Assembly (NCBI GenBank): GCA_958510875.1 | Contig: OY294070.1 | Location: 114,556,703-114,620,702, forward strand | Direction of reading: 5' to 3' | Length of the DNA stretch: 64,000 nucleotides | Source: Endomychus coccineus | Lineage: Eukaryota; Arthropoda; Insecta; Coleoptera; Endomychidae | Shown here: one piece after another, positions 46,510-58,760 of the stretch | Layout of the letters: every line of letters begins with the position of its first letter | Position numbering within the stretch: position 1 is the stretch's first letter | Program-made: the position numbers and the translations under genes | The notes under the pieces: model-generated | Told to the model about the DNA's origin: nothing | The model's input: only the letters and a program-made list of their open reading frames with translations | Database searches by the model: none

Positions 46510-47400
46510 CCCAGGTATGGATTATATATAAATTCTCGAGAAATAGGTCACACTAACACTTATTATCTTCATCTTTACGAACGTTTTTGTTTCACGGCCA
46601 TTATCAGAAGACGTATCAATGTCTAAAACGGGATTTCTCAAACCCAATTGTATTATCACAAAGCACCAATTTCAATTGAAACTGCCCACGTCGCTGAAAC
46701 AAACAGGAACACGAGTAATCGAAATTATTACACATTATTGTCTTAAGTATATGAATATGTATCAAGAATCCACTGCTTAGCAATTTTTTTATAAATTCGA
46801 ACTCATTCCAGAGCACCGTTTGGAATATGACTGAAATAAAAAAATATGGTGCTCAAGTATCCACTGTCGAACCAGAGCTGATGTTGAATCATTGACTGAA
46901 ATTTATACTAATTTGACTATTTAAAGCCCTTGCAAATGCCTTCATGCATCTTAATAATGTGAAAAGTATATTTCAGGAAGAATGCTCAAATAGTAATATT
47001 CCTAATAAGGTCTGACACCTTTTCCCTACAACCTCATAAATCTTCAACATCTGGTTATATGTTTTAGTTTCAGTCGTATTTCAAACGGTGCATTGAAATC
47101 AGTTCGAATATTACAAGAAAATTGATATGCAGTGGATTCTTGATTCATATTATTAGAACATTTATGTATTACAATTACGATTACTCGTGTTTCTATTCGT
47201 TTCGGTGACGTGAGCATTTTTTTTTAATTGAAATTAGAGCGATAAGGATGCTCTGTGCTCGATACAATTAATTTCAAGAAATCCCGTTTTAGACATTGAC
47301 ACGTCTTCTGATGATGACCGTACGTAAAGACGAAAATAATGAGCATAATATGTGTTAGTGTAACTTATATCCCGAGAATTAATATATGATGATATTTATA
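46510..47400. repeat. Inverted pair of Penelope 3' tails
   Basis: About 330 bp at 46510-46840 return in reverse complement at about 47050-47400. Paired landmarks include ACACGAGTAATCG with CGATTACTCGTGT and AGTGGATTCTTGAT with its complement. The right half plus 46930-47050 matches 59720-60080, which directly follows a Penelope GIY-YIG coding relic, so these are PLE tails. Each arm carries a decayed hammerhead motif (46565-46610 minus strand; 47302-47334 plus strand). Inverted PLE ends are a known habit of Penelope elements. Confidence 0.65.
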
Positions 47401-47889
47401 TCCAATTTTATAATACATTACAACTACGAAATGAAAATAAAAATTGAAGTAAACGTTCCATCTGATATCCGTTATGTTCGATACATAAATAAAACCTACT
47501 CAAAATACTCTGAACTACATTACAAACACGAAAATTTGAAACGGATTTCACACAGCTTATGAAATTTTGTCTGAGTTCATTTATGTCGTTACAGGTTTTC
47601 TTGTTCAGCAGATTTCGAATTATTGTAATATTTCAAAAATTATGTTCCGACTCCAATATCTTACCCTGTATCTTTTTAATGACTAAGATTTACCGAAATT
47701 TATATTGATATGACTATTTGAATGATTGTTTGGTTCCTATGGTCAGTTGGAACTGTTCAAATTTCTCTAGGACTACATTCAAATACATCATCGACTACAC
47801 TGATATATTGACAACATGTAATAATATGATAAGGTTCAATTATTATTGTAGTATTTGTTCCACTATTGAGATAAAACTTATGTGGAGAA

Positions 47890-48143
47890 CGAAACCACAT
47901 CAGCATATGCACAGACAGCAAAGCAGCTTTAGTTGCGCTAGGTAACATGAATATAACATCAAAGCTCGTGGGGGATTGCATTTACACGCTAAAAAACCTA
48001 GGCGGTGACGAAGGCCGACTCACTCTATTCTGGAACCCACCCACTCTGGAATGAGAGGGAAGAAAATAGCCGATGATCTTGCAAAACTAGTAGCCAGAGA
48101 ACTCCTATCGGACGTGAACCAGTGGTTGGCATTCGAAAAGTAA
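47890..48143 (+). pseudogene. Retrotransposon RNase H fragment
   Basis: ICTDSKAALVALGNMNITSK and LVGDCIYTLKNLGGDEGRL (about 47902-48018) are followed, one frame over, by THSGMRGKKIADDLAKLVAR (about 48030-48090). These are the T-D-S-x-A-A-L, W-V-P-x-H-S-G-x-x-G-N-E-x-A-D motifs of the RNase H domain of insect LINEs. Two catalytic Asp positions and the His are kept. The upstream RT and downstream zinc knuckle are absent. Confidence 0.65.
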
Positions 48144-48479
48144 CATCAAAGAGACGCACTACTGCTGGGCCATGTCACAACACTAAATGCAACAAATGAA
48201 CAGATTCTAAAGCACGGATTGGTCCACACATTGGTGAATACAAGCTCATTGTTTGAAAATGGTCATTATTATCCTAAAATTAATAAATTCGTTAGTAACA
48301 AAAAAATTAAACAAATTTAAAGAAATAGACAGTCGAATATATTCCGCAATATTACCCTTATTTTCTGATACGCATGAGAGCTATCTTTTCTTGATCCCTT
48401 CTAAGAAAAATGTCTGACTTCGGAATATCGTTGGCTCCAGTCTGAGTCTTTTTCAGCTCAGCTTTCTCTTAGATATTTC

Positions 48480-49640
48480 TTGCCAAAATCGGAACCATAC
48501 ACACAAAGTTTTGGATGTGAATAGTTACAAATATTTCTAGCGGAATGCATGAGAGCCACGTCTATTTGGAACATAATATTTTCTCTTTCCCCTAGAGGAA
48601 AATCTTCATGTGAATCAGGCAGTGCGTTCAAAAGAAAGGGGACAAATGAATGACGTGTTGGATTTACTAGTGAAATTACGGAACCAAAAGAAAATTATCT
48701 ACGACACCTTCTCACACAAATACTCCAAAATATACTGTTGATGAGTTTCTAGTATGGCTTAGGACTTTTTCCGGCCCATATTTGTGTGTTGTATAGATTC
48801 CTCACTTCCTTTATTGAAAATGTAGCTTCATCAGTAAACAAAATGTCATCTCAGCTATTCGTTTCCCATAACCATCTACAAAATGAAAGTCTTGCCTCGC
48901 CTTGACGCAAAAGAGCCGCACTCCTCCAATATGAAATGAGTAGAGTTGCTTATTTCATAGAATTCACTGCACCTCCGCTTCCTCTATGCCAACCCAAGAC
49001 CCTGATACTATTTAGAGCTCTTAGACAATCCTTATGATTCCTCATTCCTGTTCAGGTTGAATTGTCGGCCGCAATTACTTTTCCGTTCTTCGTTAAAAGT
49101 TCCATTCTGTCATAGACGTTCAACAAAATTAGAAAAGTATCATCTTTTTGGATGAACTCGATTTGAAAATATTTTTGAACAGCGTTTATCTACGAAAGTG
49201 GCGTGAGTTACATTTTCATATTCGAAGAATTGTAATACATTCTTACCGTTTACCGCAAAGTATTATCATTAGAAACATTTCCGACATTTCAAAATACGTA
49301 AATTTTCTCCTCCATGATTATGTTTCTATTTACTTACAAGAGGATTTCTAATAATTAATGAACGTATCTTCTGAAAGTTGAAGAACTGAACTCAAATTTA
49401 CACGAAACTTGTAACATTTAATTTAGAATTAATGCTGACAAATTGTTTCCCCTCTATATGTAGCATTCTCAACACTAATATTTAAATTATGTCCTTGAAT
49501 ATCAGAAATCATTCTGAATGTAGTACAAATTGAGCGATGGGGGTAGACAATGGTTTGAGTGAGAGTCTTATTTACAAACTTGTTGACAATTGGTGGATTA
49601 TAGGCTTCTATTTGGTCCTTTAATATTTTGGATGTTTCAA
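48480..49640 (-). pseudogene. DDE transposon relic (element C, copy 1)
   Basis: Minus strand: ALLRQGEARLSFCRWLWETN (about 48935-48880) then DDILFTDEATFSIKEVRNLY (about 48860-48800; the first catalytic Asp in F-T-D-E-A-x-F). FLLNALPDSHEDFPLGEREN (about 48625-48570) precedes the second catalytic block, here degraded (FQIDVALMHSARNI). Upstream non-coding sequence 49140-49640 matches 58330-57440 in reverse, so the element has a second copy at 57440-58600. It is the same broad DDE group as 4421 but a different subfamily. Confidence 0.6.
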
Positions 49641-50005
49641 AATTTTTATGGATTCTAGAATACTGAATTCATGTCCTCTTTTTTGCTTTAGTGAAATATC
49701 GAGATCAAGAGACAAATTGTGAATATGTTTCAATAGATGATTTGCGTAATCAGAGTTCTCTTTTTAGAGCCTGTAACTTCTCAAATCTTCGTGGAACCTT
49801 ACACTGAAACCGCGATCAGTTTCTCTCACTTATAAAGCATCACTCCTCAGCCTGTAAGCTCCAGATTCCTTTAATTTTTCTTCAGATTTTGAATTATAAA
49901 TATATCAGTATAAATCATTCTTTTGTTTTGAAGGCGATGTTTTTATTCTGGTTTTTAACCCGGCATTAGTCACAATATAAAGTGTAAAATACTGCCTTTA
50001 GAGTA

Positions 50006-50500
50006 GTCAAGAGGACTATAGAGCCAATTTTCAGTACCGATAGGAATGTCACAATGGACAATTATTTTACCTCAGTCCCACTGGCTAAAGATCTGAAAGT
50101 TAACCACAACATTAACGTTGTGGGCACATTTCGAAGAAATAAGAAAAAAATTCCCCTTCAATTGTCAAATATAAGGAATGAACATTTCTGACTAGTATGT
50201 TTGCTTTTCAAAAAAGTCTGTATTGGTTTCATACGTCCCTCAGAAGACATTAGAGAAAAATGTACTTCCTTTGTCTACCATGCACACCCCAATGGCATAG
50301 ATGAAGCGACAGGAGACCAAGTAAAGCCTGAACTTACAACTTTTTATAATATAACTGAGGGTGCAGTCGACGTGGTTGACGGAATGAAAAGGATACACTG
50401 GATTGCAAGAGTAAGTTGTTGGTGGCCACTGACGATCAAATTTTCAATGCTAAGCATTGGTGGCATCAACAACTTTATAATCTATAAGGCAAATATATTA
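50006..50500 (+). pseudogene. piggyBac transposase C-terminal relic
   Basis: The frame from about 50006 reads RTIEPIFSTDRNVTMDNYFT then SVPLAKDL and VVGTFRRNKKKIP (about 50010-50155). D-N-Y-F-T-S is the second catalytic Asp motif of piggyBac transposases and T-x-R-x-N-K-x-x-I-P follows as in the family. After a stop near 50188 it resumes with DEATGDQVKPELTTFYNITE, GAVDVVD (about 50296-50380; third catalytic Asp region V-D) and SCWWPLTIKFSMLSIGGINN, FIIYKAN (about 50425-50492). The N-terminal half and the C-terminal zinc-finger are missing. It runs straight into a LINE fragment at 50505. Confidence 0.8.
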
Positions 50501-50504
50501 TATT

Positions 50505-50957
50505 CCATGCCAAGAGCTACTCTACATCCCAGCAGCTCCTCATAATCTACAATGCACAGATTCAACCTGTCCTGGAGAACTGTTCACATGTTTGGAGTTC
50601 GGCTCCCCAACATACGTTGAAGTTCAAGAGCTTCTATCCAAAAGAGAGCTATTCGTTCGATTAATGATGTCACACTTACTAGTTCGCTGGCCTTTCCAGA
50701 ACATCGTAGAAAGGTGAGAGATCTCCATCTTTTCTATAGATATTTTCATGGTCGGTGTTCATCAGAAATCTCGTCTGTTGTTACAGCACAAAAGATTCCA
50801 AATAGGCGGACTAGATGAGTTCATACGAATCACCACTTCACTGTCAAACTCGAAACCTGCCGAACTTCTTCCTACCATACTTCATTTCTTTATCAAACAG
50901 CAACCTAATGAACCGGTCCCAAACTACAAACTTACCATGCAGCCTACGAACTTCTGT
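50505..50957 (+). pseudogene. LINE reverse transcriptase C-terminal relic
   Basis: CAKSYSTSQQLLIIYNAQIQ, PVLENCSHVWSSAP (about 50507-50605) is followed by IQKRAIRSINDVTLTSSLAF (about 50636-50695), PEHRRKVRDLHLFYRYFHG (about 50697-50755) and a degraded tail. Same family as 130-912. It directly follows the piggyBac relic, so an open frame at 50201-50545 is a chance fusion of the two. Confidence 0.7.
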
Positions 50958-51282
50958 TAGAAAAATAGTGATACTACCACCAGAAGCAGTAAGACAACCT
51001 GAAAATATCAATCAAAGTTTTAGTAGCTTCTGTCTTCGTCGAAAAATTGAAAGGTCTAGAAGCCATGTAGAACTTGTCAGTGACCCATTTGCCCCGATCA
51101 CACAATTTTTTCTTGTCGATTCTGTATCGCAGAGATGGGATCTGATGAAGATTTATGAATATATTAGTTGTTTTACAAATGTTTATACTGTTCAATTTAC
51201 ATTTCCCAAAATTTTGTTGGTGAGAGAAAATGTCACGCGCGACTAATGATGAGATTTTTATCCTAGCGTGTTGAGAAATTGG

Positions 51283-53244
51283 GATAGATAGATAGATAGA
51301 TAGATTTTATTCAGGTTATATACATAATATGTTTACACTCGTCATCATAAAATATAAATAAGATCACAATATTGAATTTAAAAGCTTATTTAAAAAAAAT
51401 CTTTTGTGGAATAAAGTATATTATTTAAAAGAATATTTCGAACTAATTTCTTGAATTCTTTCAATGGTTATTCTCTAATGAGTTCGGGAAATTTATTAAA
51501 CTATTGAAATGCTGAAAATTCCGGCCCATTTTGAGACTTTTCGAGTCTCAGAAAATCTGTACTGATATTTCTCTTATTACGAGTATTGTGATCATGAAAA
51601 TCCTCACTCAATGAGAACTTATCTCTGCAACTATGTGCCTACTTGAGACATTCATATATATACAGATTTGGGATTGTTAATATACCTAATACCTTGAATG
51701 CTTTTCTACATCTGTCCCGATAACCAATACTCGCAACAATTCTTATCGCTCTCCTTTGTAATCTGAAAATTTCATTTTTTTAGAACAGTTACCCCTAACT
51801 AAGATAGCGTAGCATAACTGACTTTCAATCAAAGAAAAATACGCAGTCTTCAAAACACAAGGAGATAACGACTGAGATAATTCTCTAATGAGTTCGGGCA
51901 GTTTATTAAAATATTGAAATTCTAAAAATTTTGGCCCATTTTGAAACTTTTTGAGTCTCTGAAAATCTGTGAGGATATTTCTCTTATTACGAGTATTGTG
52001 ATCATGAAAATCCCCACTCAATGAATACTTATCTCTGCAATTATGTGCATATTTGAGACATTCATATATATACAGATTTGGGAATGTTAATATACCTAAT
52101 CCCTTGAATTCTTCTCTACAGCAGTCCCTATAACCAATAGTCGCAACAATTATTATCGCTCTCCTTTGTAATCTGATAATTTCATTTTTTTTAGAACAGT
52201 TATCCCAAACTAAAATAGCGTAGTGTAACTGACTTTCAATCAAAGAAGAAAACGCAGACTTTATAAAACAAGGAGATAGCGACTGAGATAAGGTTCTCAA
52301 AACAAAAATACCTCCACTAAATTTTGTCATAAGTTTATCTGCATGAACATTGCAAGTAAGTCTATCATCTATATGTACACCTAAAATTTTTGTATTTTTA
52401 TCAAAACTATTTGTTGCCTTTAGGGAACAGAGTATTTTTACAGTTTGGTTCTCATTCACACGAAGACCATTTCCCGAAAACCATTCCACGGCTTCATTCA
52501 TATTTATTCTACTCTGTTACTCCACATGATCTAGATCCTCTCCAGAATTTGACGCTGTTACATCATCAGCAAATAGCACAGTGTGCGTCAATGTCAAGTA
52601 TTCCGGCAAGTCGTTAACAAAAATTAAAAATAATGAAGGTCCCAATGTGGATCCTTGGGGTACAACAAGTCATTTCTTTTCAGACCATCTGCCATTCATA
52701 CACACAGCTTGATGGCGATCTGTTGAAAACCACTTGATAATATTGACGCTAACAATATCAAATTTATATTTCTCAAGTTTTTTGAAGAGTATATCATGGA
52801 CAACACTAGAATGTAGACATTGTTCAAAGCTATCTATAGTTTTGTTCATGAATTCAGTAATCCCTCCTGTTGTATTACGTTCTTTTCTGTAACCAAATTG
52901 TTGTGTCGCAAATAAATTGTTACATTCGAAGTGATCAACAATTTGCATGCTTGATGTTTTTCCAAAATTTTTGAGAATAACGGTACTAACAATATCGGCC
53001 TGTAGTTTGTAACTTCATTCATGTCACCAGATTTATGTGGAGGTATTACCTTTGATATTTTCAAACAGTTTGGGAAAATACCATCCTTAATACATTTATT
53101 GACTAACTTTGTGATCGGTGATACAATGTGTTCAATATTTTTTTTTAATAGTATGATTGAAAGGCCAAAGGAATCTATGGAGCTGCTATTTTTGAATCTC
53201 ATTATTTCTCTGATCTGAATAAATGAAATTGTGGAAGTTCTCAC
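51283..53244 (-). pseudogene. LINE relic with GATA tail and internal duplication
   Basis: Minus-strand order: IVSPITKLVNKCIKDGIFPN, KISKVIPPHKSGDMNEVTNY RPI (about 53125-53000), FATQQFGYRKERNTTGGITE (about 52910-52850) and LFKKLEKYKFDIVSVNIIKW (about 52795-52735). Next are VPQGSTLGPSLFLIFVNDLP (about 52665-52605), VLFADDVTAS (about 52585-52555), EWFSGNGLRVNENQTVKILC (about 52487-52430) and LGVHIDDRLTCNVHADKLM (about 52385-52330). The catalytic FADD is kept. The C-terminal domain is repeated (51471-52290). The 3' end, at low coordinates, finishes in a GATA-type microsatellite (51283-51304), as many LINEs end in short tandem repeats. Few frame breaks; 5'-truncated near 53244. Closest group CR1/Jockey-like. 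Confidence 0.8.
51471..52290 (-). repeat. Tandem duplication (~410 bp x2) inside LINE C-terminus
   Basis: 51471-51880 and 51881-52290 both begin TTCTCTAATGAGTTCGGG and carry ATTACGAGTATTGTGATCAT and CTCTCCTTTGTAATCTGA. In protein terms the segment SLSPC...ESQL...NCSKK through the TRN motif occurs twice in one frame (51743-52501). The copies differ at many sites, so the duplication is not recent, or it was inherited from the source element. Confidence 0.75.
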
Positions 53245-53249
53245 TTTTT

Positions 53250-54180
53250 GTGAGTGCTCACTTAAAAATGTTAGACCATACGAAATTTGAGTTGATATTA
53301 TTATTAATCTGTGGATAAATAATGTAAACCTAATTTATCAAGTTTTTTGAAGAATTAACATTTTTTGGATTAATTCGTACCTAAGAGTGTATTAACAACT
53401 AACTGAACTAATAAATCTCAGAGCCAATATTGATTTCAACTTCAGTTACATGACTGAAGAATTTCATAAGCGTTCCTTCCGTTATTATATTTACTGTCTT
53501 ATATGCATTTAGATGATACACTTAAATAAACAACTGATGATATTGGAAATGTTCTATATATACCTTATTGTTCTTTTATGTACATACAGTTTTAGAAACT
53601 ACGAACGTTACACAACATATCTTAATAACGCCTTTCATTTCCCCCTCAGACTTTTCCAGTGTCTATTTGTCTGTAATCAAGTTCGATTCGCAGGGATAAC
53701 GATATTAACTGGAATAAATTGAATCGATAAACTAGATGGGATGGACAGCATGGTGGTCAGTCAACCTATTTATTACTTATTAGTGTGCCCCAGTGGATGT
53801 CACTTTTTAAACCTGAAACCAATGGCACCTGCTCCTCTGGTCTGCGTCATCTGCAGTACCGCATTTAGAATATAGCTGCATTATCTACCAATGAACAAAC
53901 ATCTTTGATATATAAAACAGATGCCCAACTTTGTAACAAAGTCCTCACAAACATTTGAAGCCTGATGTTGTCACGTGCATCTCGAAGTCGGCTCAGTTAG
54001 ATGAAGCGATGAACATAAATATCAAATTTTTTCAAATTTTAACCGATTTAAGCTTGTTTCTTTTCAAATATTGAATATTATCAATGTAAGTTCAATCGTA
54101 TACAACCATCTAGCAGAAGAATTACTGCTATCTTATATTTAGTGTGTACATATTATTTCTGCACGAGATAATAAATGCAA
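53250..54180. other. No recognisable gene
   Basis: AT-rich between two LINE relics of opposite orientation. The part near 54000-54180 may be degraded 5' coding of the next LINE. Confidence 0.35.
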
Positions 54181-54189
54181 CTTGATCGA

Positions 54190-55560
54190 AATCCTCAATG
54201 CTAAAATCTTGAAAAGCATATTTGAATCTATAGGTCACGTCATCTTAGATCTCATTAATACGTCACTTGACAAATCAAAAATTCCAGATTATTCAAAAGT
54301 TATCACTTTTGTTCCAATTGCCAAGATTACTAACGCAGTTCTTGCAAGCTAATTTAAACCTGTCAATACATTACCACCCATAGAAATTTTTCTAGAAATT
54401 GTAATTCATAATCAATTATTACATCGATAGTAATGATATTGTGACCAATCCGGTTTCCGTAAAAAGCTTTCGTGTGAAACAGCATTGCAACTTTCTATAA
54501 CTAAGTTCAAAAATGACATAGATGATGGTAAATATGTCGTGGTGGTTTTCTTGGACCTCAAAAGTGCCTTTGAGACCATCGACCTAAATATACTATTAAC
54601 TAAATTATATCGATATGGAATTCGAGTTAAAGCACTCAATTGGTCCGAAAGTTTGCAGGGGAGAAAGCAGAGTCAGAGTTAGGAATTCACAACACGTGAA
54701 ATTTTCAATAATCTTGGGGTGCCACAGGGAAGTTTCTTAGGTCTTCTCCTCTTCATATTATATCTAAATGATATTGATCTTTTCGTAAGCTGTGCATTCA
54801 TGAATTTATTTGCTGATGACACATTATCAGCATGTAGTGATATATGCCTGAACACTACTATACAACAGATGAATAATGTTCCAATAAGTATAAGTAGATA
54901 TTTAAAAATCAACAAGCTTAAGCTGAATGTCCCCCAAATCGAGGCAATGATTATGTCGACTAAACGCAAATATAGACAGATAAATGTGAACGATATAGAT
55001 ATTTCGATCAATAACGAGCAAATTGAAATCGTAACAAGTGTCAAGTACCTTAGGTTTCAGTTGGATAATCTACTTTCTCTGGACGCACAGTTCATGTATG
55101 TTTCTAAGGAAAATCCGGAAAAACTATACTTTTTCTCAAGAATTGCTAATTGAATTATCTATTAATTCAAGATACACAGTATACCGGTCCATCTTACTAC
55201 CTGATTCTGGTTTTTGTGCAACTTCATTATACCAATCCAATTCAAATAAAATGACACAGCTACAAAAATTATAAAAAAGAGACATTAGGATTATTTTAAG
55301 CTGTAATCGCTAGACTCTTATCTCAAGAATGTTGAATACATTACAATGGCTTCCAGTTACAAAACGACTTTTCTTGCTAATTATCATATTCATTCAGAAA
55401 ATATCACACAATCAAGCACCTTCTTATTTTCTCGAATATGTTGATTTCCAACATAAGATTCACCATCATTTCACCCGAAATAGGAACAACATCCATGTAT
55501 AAAGGGTAAAATTATCAAATACAAGAAATTCTTCGTTTTTAAAAGGAATTATGAGTTCTT
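54190..55560 (+). pseudogene. LINE reverse transcriptase relic
   Basis: Plus-strand order: LIEILNAKILKSIFESIGHV (about 54180-54240), IPDYSKVITFVPIAKITNA (about 54280-54340), DQSGFRKKLSCETALQLSIT (about 54442-54500) and VVVFLDLKSAFETIDLNILL (about 54540-54600). NLGVPQGSFLGLLLFILYLN (about 54711-54770) precedes NLFADDTLSACS (about 54803-54838), with catalytic Asp pair intact. NNEQIEIVTSVKYLRFQL (about 55010-55065) follows and a decayed C-terminal part runs to about 55520. Breaks at 54353, 54425 and 54680. Family near the LINE at 36907-38660 by motif. Confidence 0.75.
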
Positions 55561-55904
55561 CATTATATTAAATCTAGTGAATCTTGTAAAATGTTCAGAC
55601 ACCAACTGCTGACACATATTAAAGAGCTAAATAAGATTTACTTCTATTCCGTAATAATATTCTTACTCTGTAAGAATAATTACGTACCTACTTTATTGCT
55701 AATTTAAGGTTTAATTCAAAATTGAAACAGTTATATGTATTAGTATTATTATATATTAGGAAAACCTATTTCAGATGAATATTTCTTCTTCTTCATATTT
55801 GAAGATATTGCAGAAACAAATTTTCAAGTACTATTATCGAACTAATCACCTATTTAGTGAACACATCTTTCGAAAATGTTAAAAATATTAAAATATAAAA
55901 AAAT

Positions 55905-56190
55905 TTGATATCATCTCCAAAAATCAACATGGATTCCGCACGAATCGCTCAACTAAGACAGCAGCGCATCAATTATATGACAATATCATAACCTCTCTAG
56001 ATAAAGGTGAAAATCCGGTAGGTATCTCCTGTGACCTCAGCAGGGCGTTTGACTGCGTTAACCATAAGAAAATGCTACTTAAAATCGAGAAATATAGAAT
56101 CAGTGGTAACTCTCTAAATTGGCTATCATCTTTTCTTGCCAACAGACAACAATATACATTCGATGTAATGTCAACAGGAAAATAAAGATT
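55905..56190 (+). pseudogene. LINE reverse transcriptase fragment, both ends lost
   Basis: One open stretch: ISKNQHGFRTNRSTKTAAHQ, LYDNIITSLDKGENPVGISC, DLSRAFDCVNHKKMLLKIEK, YRISGNSLNWLSSFLANRQQ. This is the finger-palm part containing F-D-x-V-x-H. It stops at an AT-rich TTA-type microsatellite (56186-56216), so the active-site FADD is absent. Best-preserved short RT fragment in the window. Confidence 0.75.
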
Positions 56191-56216
56191 ATTATTATAA
56201 TTATTATTATTATACC

Positions 56217-57439
56217 TCTCCATACATAGATCGCGTTAAATCATGGAGATAATACCCAGTGTTACAATGTATCTAAACGCGATAAAGCCGATATGTTCAA
56301 CCCCTTCAAAAATGTATTTGAGGTTGTCCACTGCGTATTTTTTACCATGATCCTATGACATTGAAGGGATGGTCGCTTTTTATTATAAGAGTATCTTTCA
56401 AAACGAAAAATCAAAAGGTGTTTCTGTATTGTCAATCGATTTAGACAATATTTAAGATTATTATTATTCCTATGTTATCATTTACCTATCTCTAGGATAA
56501 AACGTTTGATTATAAAGAATAGATCGGCACATTTTTTGATAACTTTTTTCTTTACAATTATTTTCATATTGACATTCGATTAATGGCTCGTTAGAATATG
56601 CGAAATTATGGAAACGTGAAATGATCAAAATTCAGATTTGTCAAATCAACTTTTTTTTGATACCAGCTAGATATAGAAGACCTACAAGAGCGGCTTTCTT
56701 TCACGGCTATAGTTTCTGCTTTTTATTCGAAGGTATGCTTTAGTGCAATCGATCACTTCTTGAACCGATGTGTCAAGAAAGAAAAGTTTCCAACATTCGA
56801 GAGGCGTTTTTACATCCGTCAAATGTCTTAAAAAATTATGTCTAATAATGGGTGCGTGTACCAACCGTTCCGTGGCTTTATCTTTACCAACGTAAATTGG
56901 TGCATTTTGAAAAAAGTATCATCAGTGTTTCAATCCATTAATTCAACACTTCCATCAAAACTTTCTTGTTCTTGTTCTTGAACGCCTTCATTGCCGTCAT
57001 TTTCTTCGCAATCGGTTTGGTATGTATCTGTATTTGTAGGCTGTGTTTGCTTCCTGCGTCATTCTCTGGTTCGTCACATCTCCCTCCGTCATCTTCAAGA
57101 GGTTGCATATCTTCACGCATATGTGAAACAAATTTATTTTGTACTCTATCGATCAAAAATGAAAGGTCAAGCACGAATTGGAACTGAAATTGTTCCATGT
57201 CATTGATTTTTTCATTTTTAATCTGAAACAAATAAACAGACCTAAAGATATAATTACACAAATCATTCTGATGACACTCTTAGTTTTACTGATTTCGGTA
57301 CAGCAACCAGAAAAAAATCTAAGCTTACCTTTGTTCTCTCTTGATCTCGATATTTTACTTATTCGAGAAAAAAGACATAAATTGAATATTCTTGAATCCA
57401 TAGGAATTTTCAAACAACCAAAATACAATAGTACCGTAA
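56217..57439. other. No recognisable gene; holds one direct-repeat copy
   Basis: 56484-56650 (CCTATCTCTAGGATAAAACG ..., AAAGAATAGATCGGCA) is repeated in direct orientation at 58595-58760, about 2.1 kb away and flanking element C copy 2. Frames at 56938-57453 overlap on both strands and match nothing I know. Confidence 0.45.
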
Positions 57440-58600
57440 TATTTAATGACTAAATAGAAACCTATAATTCACCACTTGTCAACAATTTTGTATATAAACT
57501 CTCACCCTAACCATTGTCTACCCCCATTCTTCAATTTGTCACTACATGCAGAATAATTTCTAATATTCAAGGAAATAATTTTAGTATTAGTGTTGAGAAT
57601 GCCACATATAGAGGGGAAACAGTTTGTAAGCATTAATTCTACATTAAATGTTACAAATTTTGTGTTAATTTGAGTTAAACTCTCCAACTTCCGGAATATC
57701 CTTTTAATTAAGAAGTTAAAAAATATTTGCTTTGTAATGAGCGAATTAATTGATCGACACATATTATAATTAACAAATGGTAATAGAAGTCCAAGCTATT
57801 AATGTATTCTTCATAGTATTTTTAGATTATATTTAATTTTAATGTCATTATAGTCGCTCATTGTTTATGTCACTGAAATTTTGAATAATGGATGCAAATC
57901 ACTATATGATTTCGATTTATGTTCATATCATTCCCGTTTTTATAGATTTTTATTTGACATAACTCTTAGGGTGAATCAATTCTTGATGTATGTAATATAT
58001 CTACTACAATTTGATGAACATTAACAGTGAAATGACTTTTTTTTTTTCATTTCATAATTTTTTTTTCTCCTTCTTTTCAAAATTTAATTTTCTTCAGGCC
58101 TGCACACAGATACCTAGTAGTGTCTTTTTCAGGGTGGTATATGTGATATATATTATTTTATTATACTTATGTTTTTTACACTAGGATAAACATTATTATT
58201 AAATTATTATAATAATTATTAAAAGTTCTCTTGTGAATGAAAACATAATGTTAGAGGAAACAATTTCCGTCTTCTGAAATGTAGGATATGATTCCAATTA
58301 TAATATTTTGCGTTAAACGGTAATAATATATATTACAATTCTTTGAATAGGGAAATGTAACTTCGACGCGAGTTTCGTACCTGGACGCTGTTTAGAAACA
58401 TTTTTAAATCGAGTTCATCCAAAAAGAAGATATTTTTCTAATTTGGTTAACCTTCTAAGGAAGAAGGAATCTTGAGGATTGTGGGGGTTTTGGCTAGGAA
58501 TAGAGGAAGTGGAGGTGCAATGCTATGAAATCAGGAACTCTACTCATCTCATATTGAAGAAGTGCAGTCTCTTTTGCGTCAAAGCTTCTCATCAACCTAT
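57440..58600 (+). pseudogene. DDE transposon relic (element C, copy 2)
   Basis: Reverse match of 48900-49640: for example AAACCTATAATTCACCAC with GTGGATTATAGGCTT, ATGCCACATATAGAGGGGAA with TTCCCCTCTATATGTAGCAT, and ATCGAGTTCATCCAAAAAGA. A degraded coding end (ATTGAAGAAGTGCAGTCTCT, TTTGCGTCAA, about 58550-58585) corresponds to the ALLRQGEA block of copy 1. It is cut off at about 58595, where the direct repeat begins. Mostly element 5' non-coding sequence. Confidence 0.55.
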
Positions 58601-58760
58601 CTCTAGGACTAAAATGTTCGATCATAAAGAATAGATCGGCATATTTTTTGATGACTTTTTTTCTTTGTAATTATTTTTATATTGAGATTCAATTTATGGC
58701 TCGTAAGAATCTGCGGAATTATGAAAACGTTAAATGTTCAAACTTTAGAATTGGCAAATA

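Noticed and set aside
53021..53218. Plus-strand frame over the LINE at 51283-53244.
   Set aside because: It is the shadow of the minus-strand reverse transcriptase reading; the minus frame has the ordered RT motifs.
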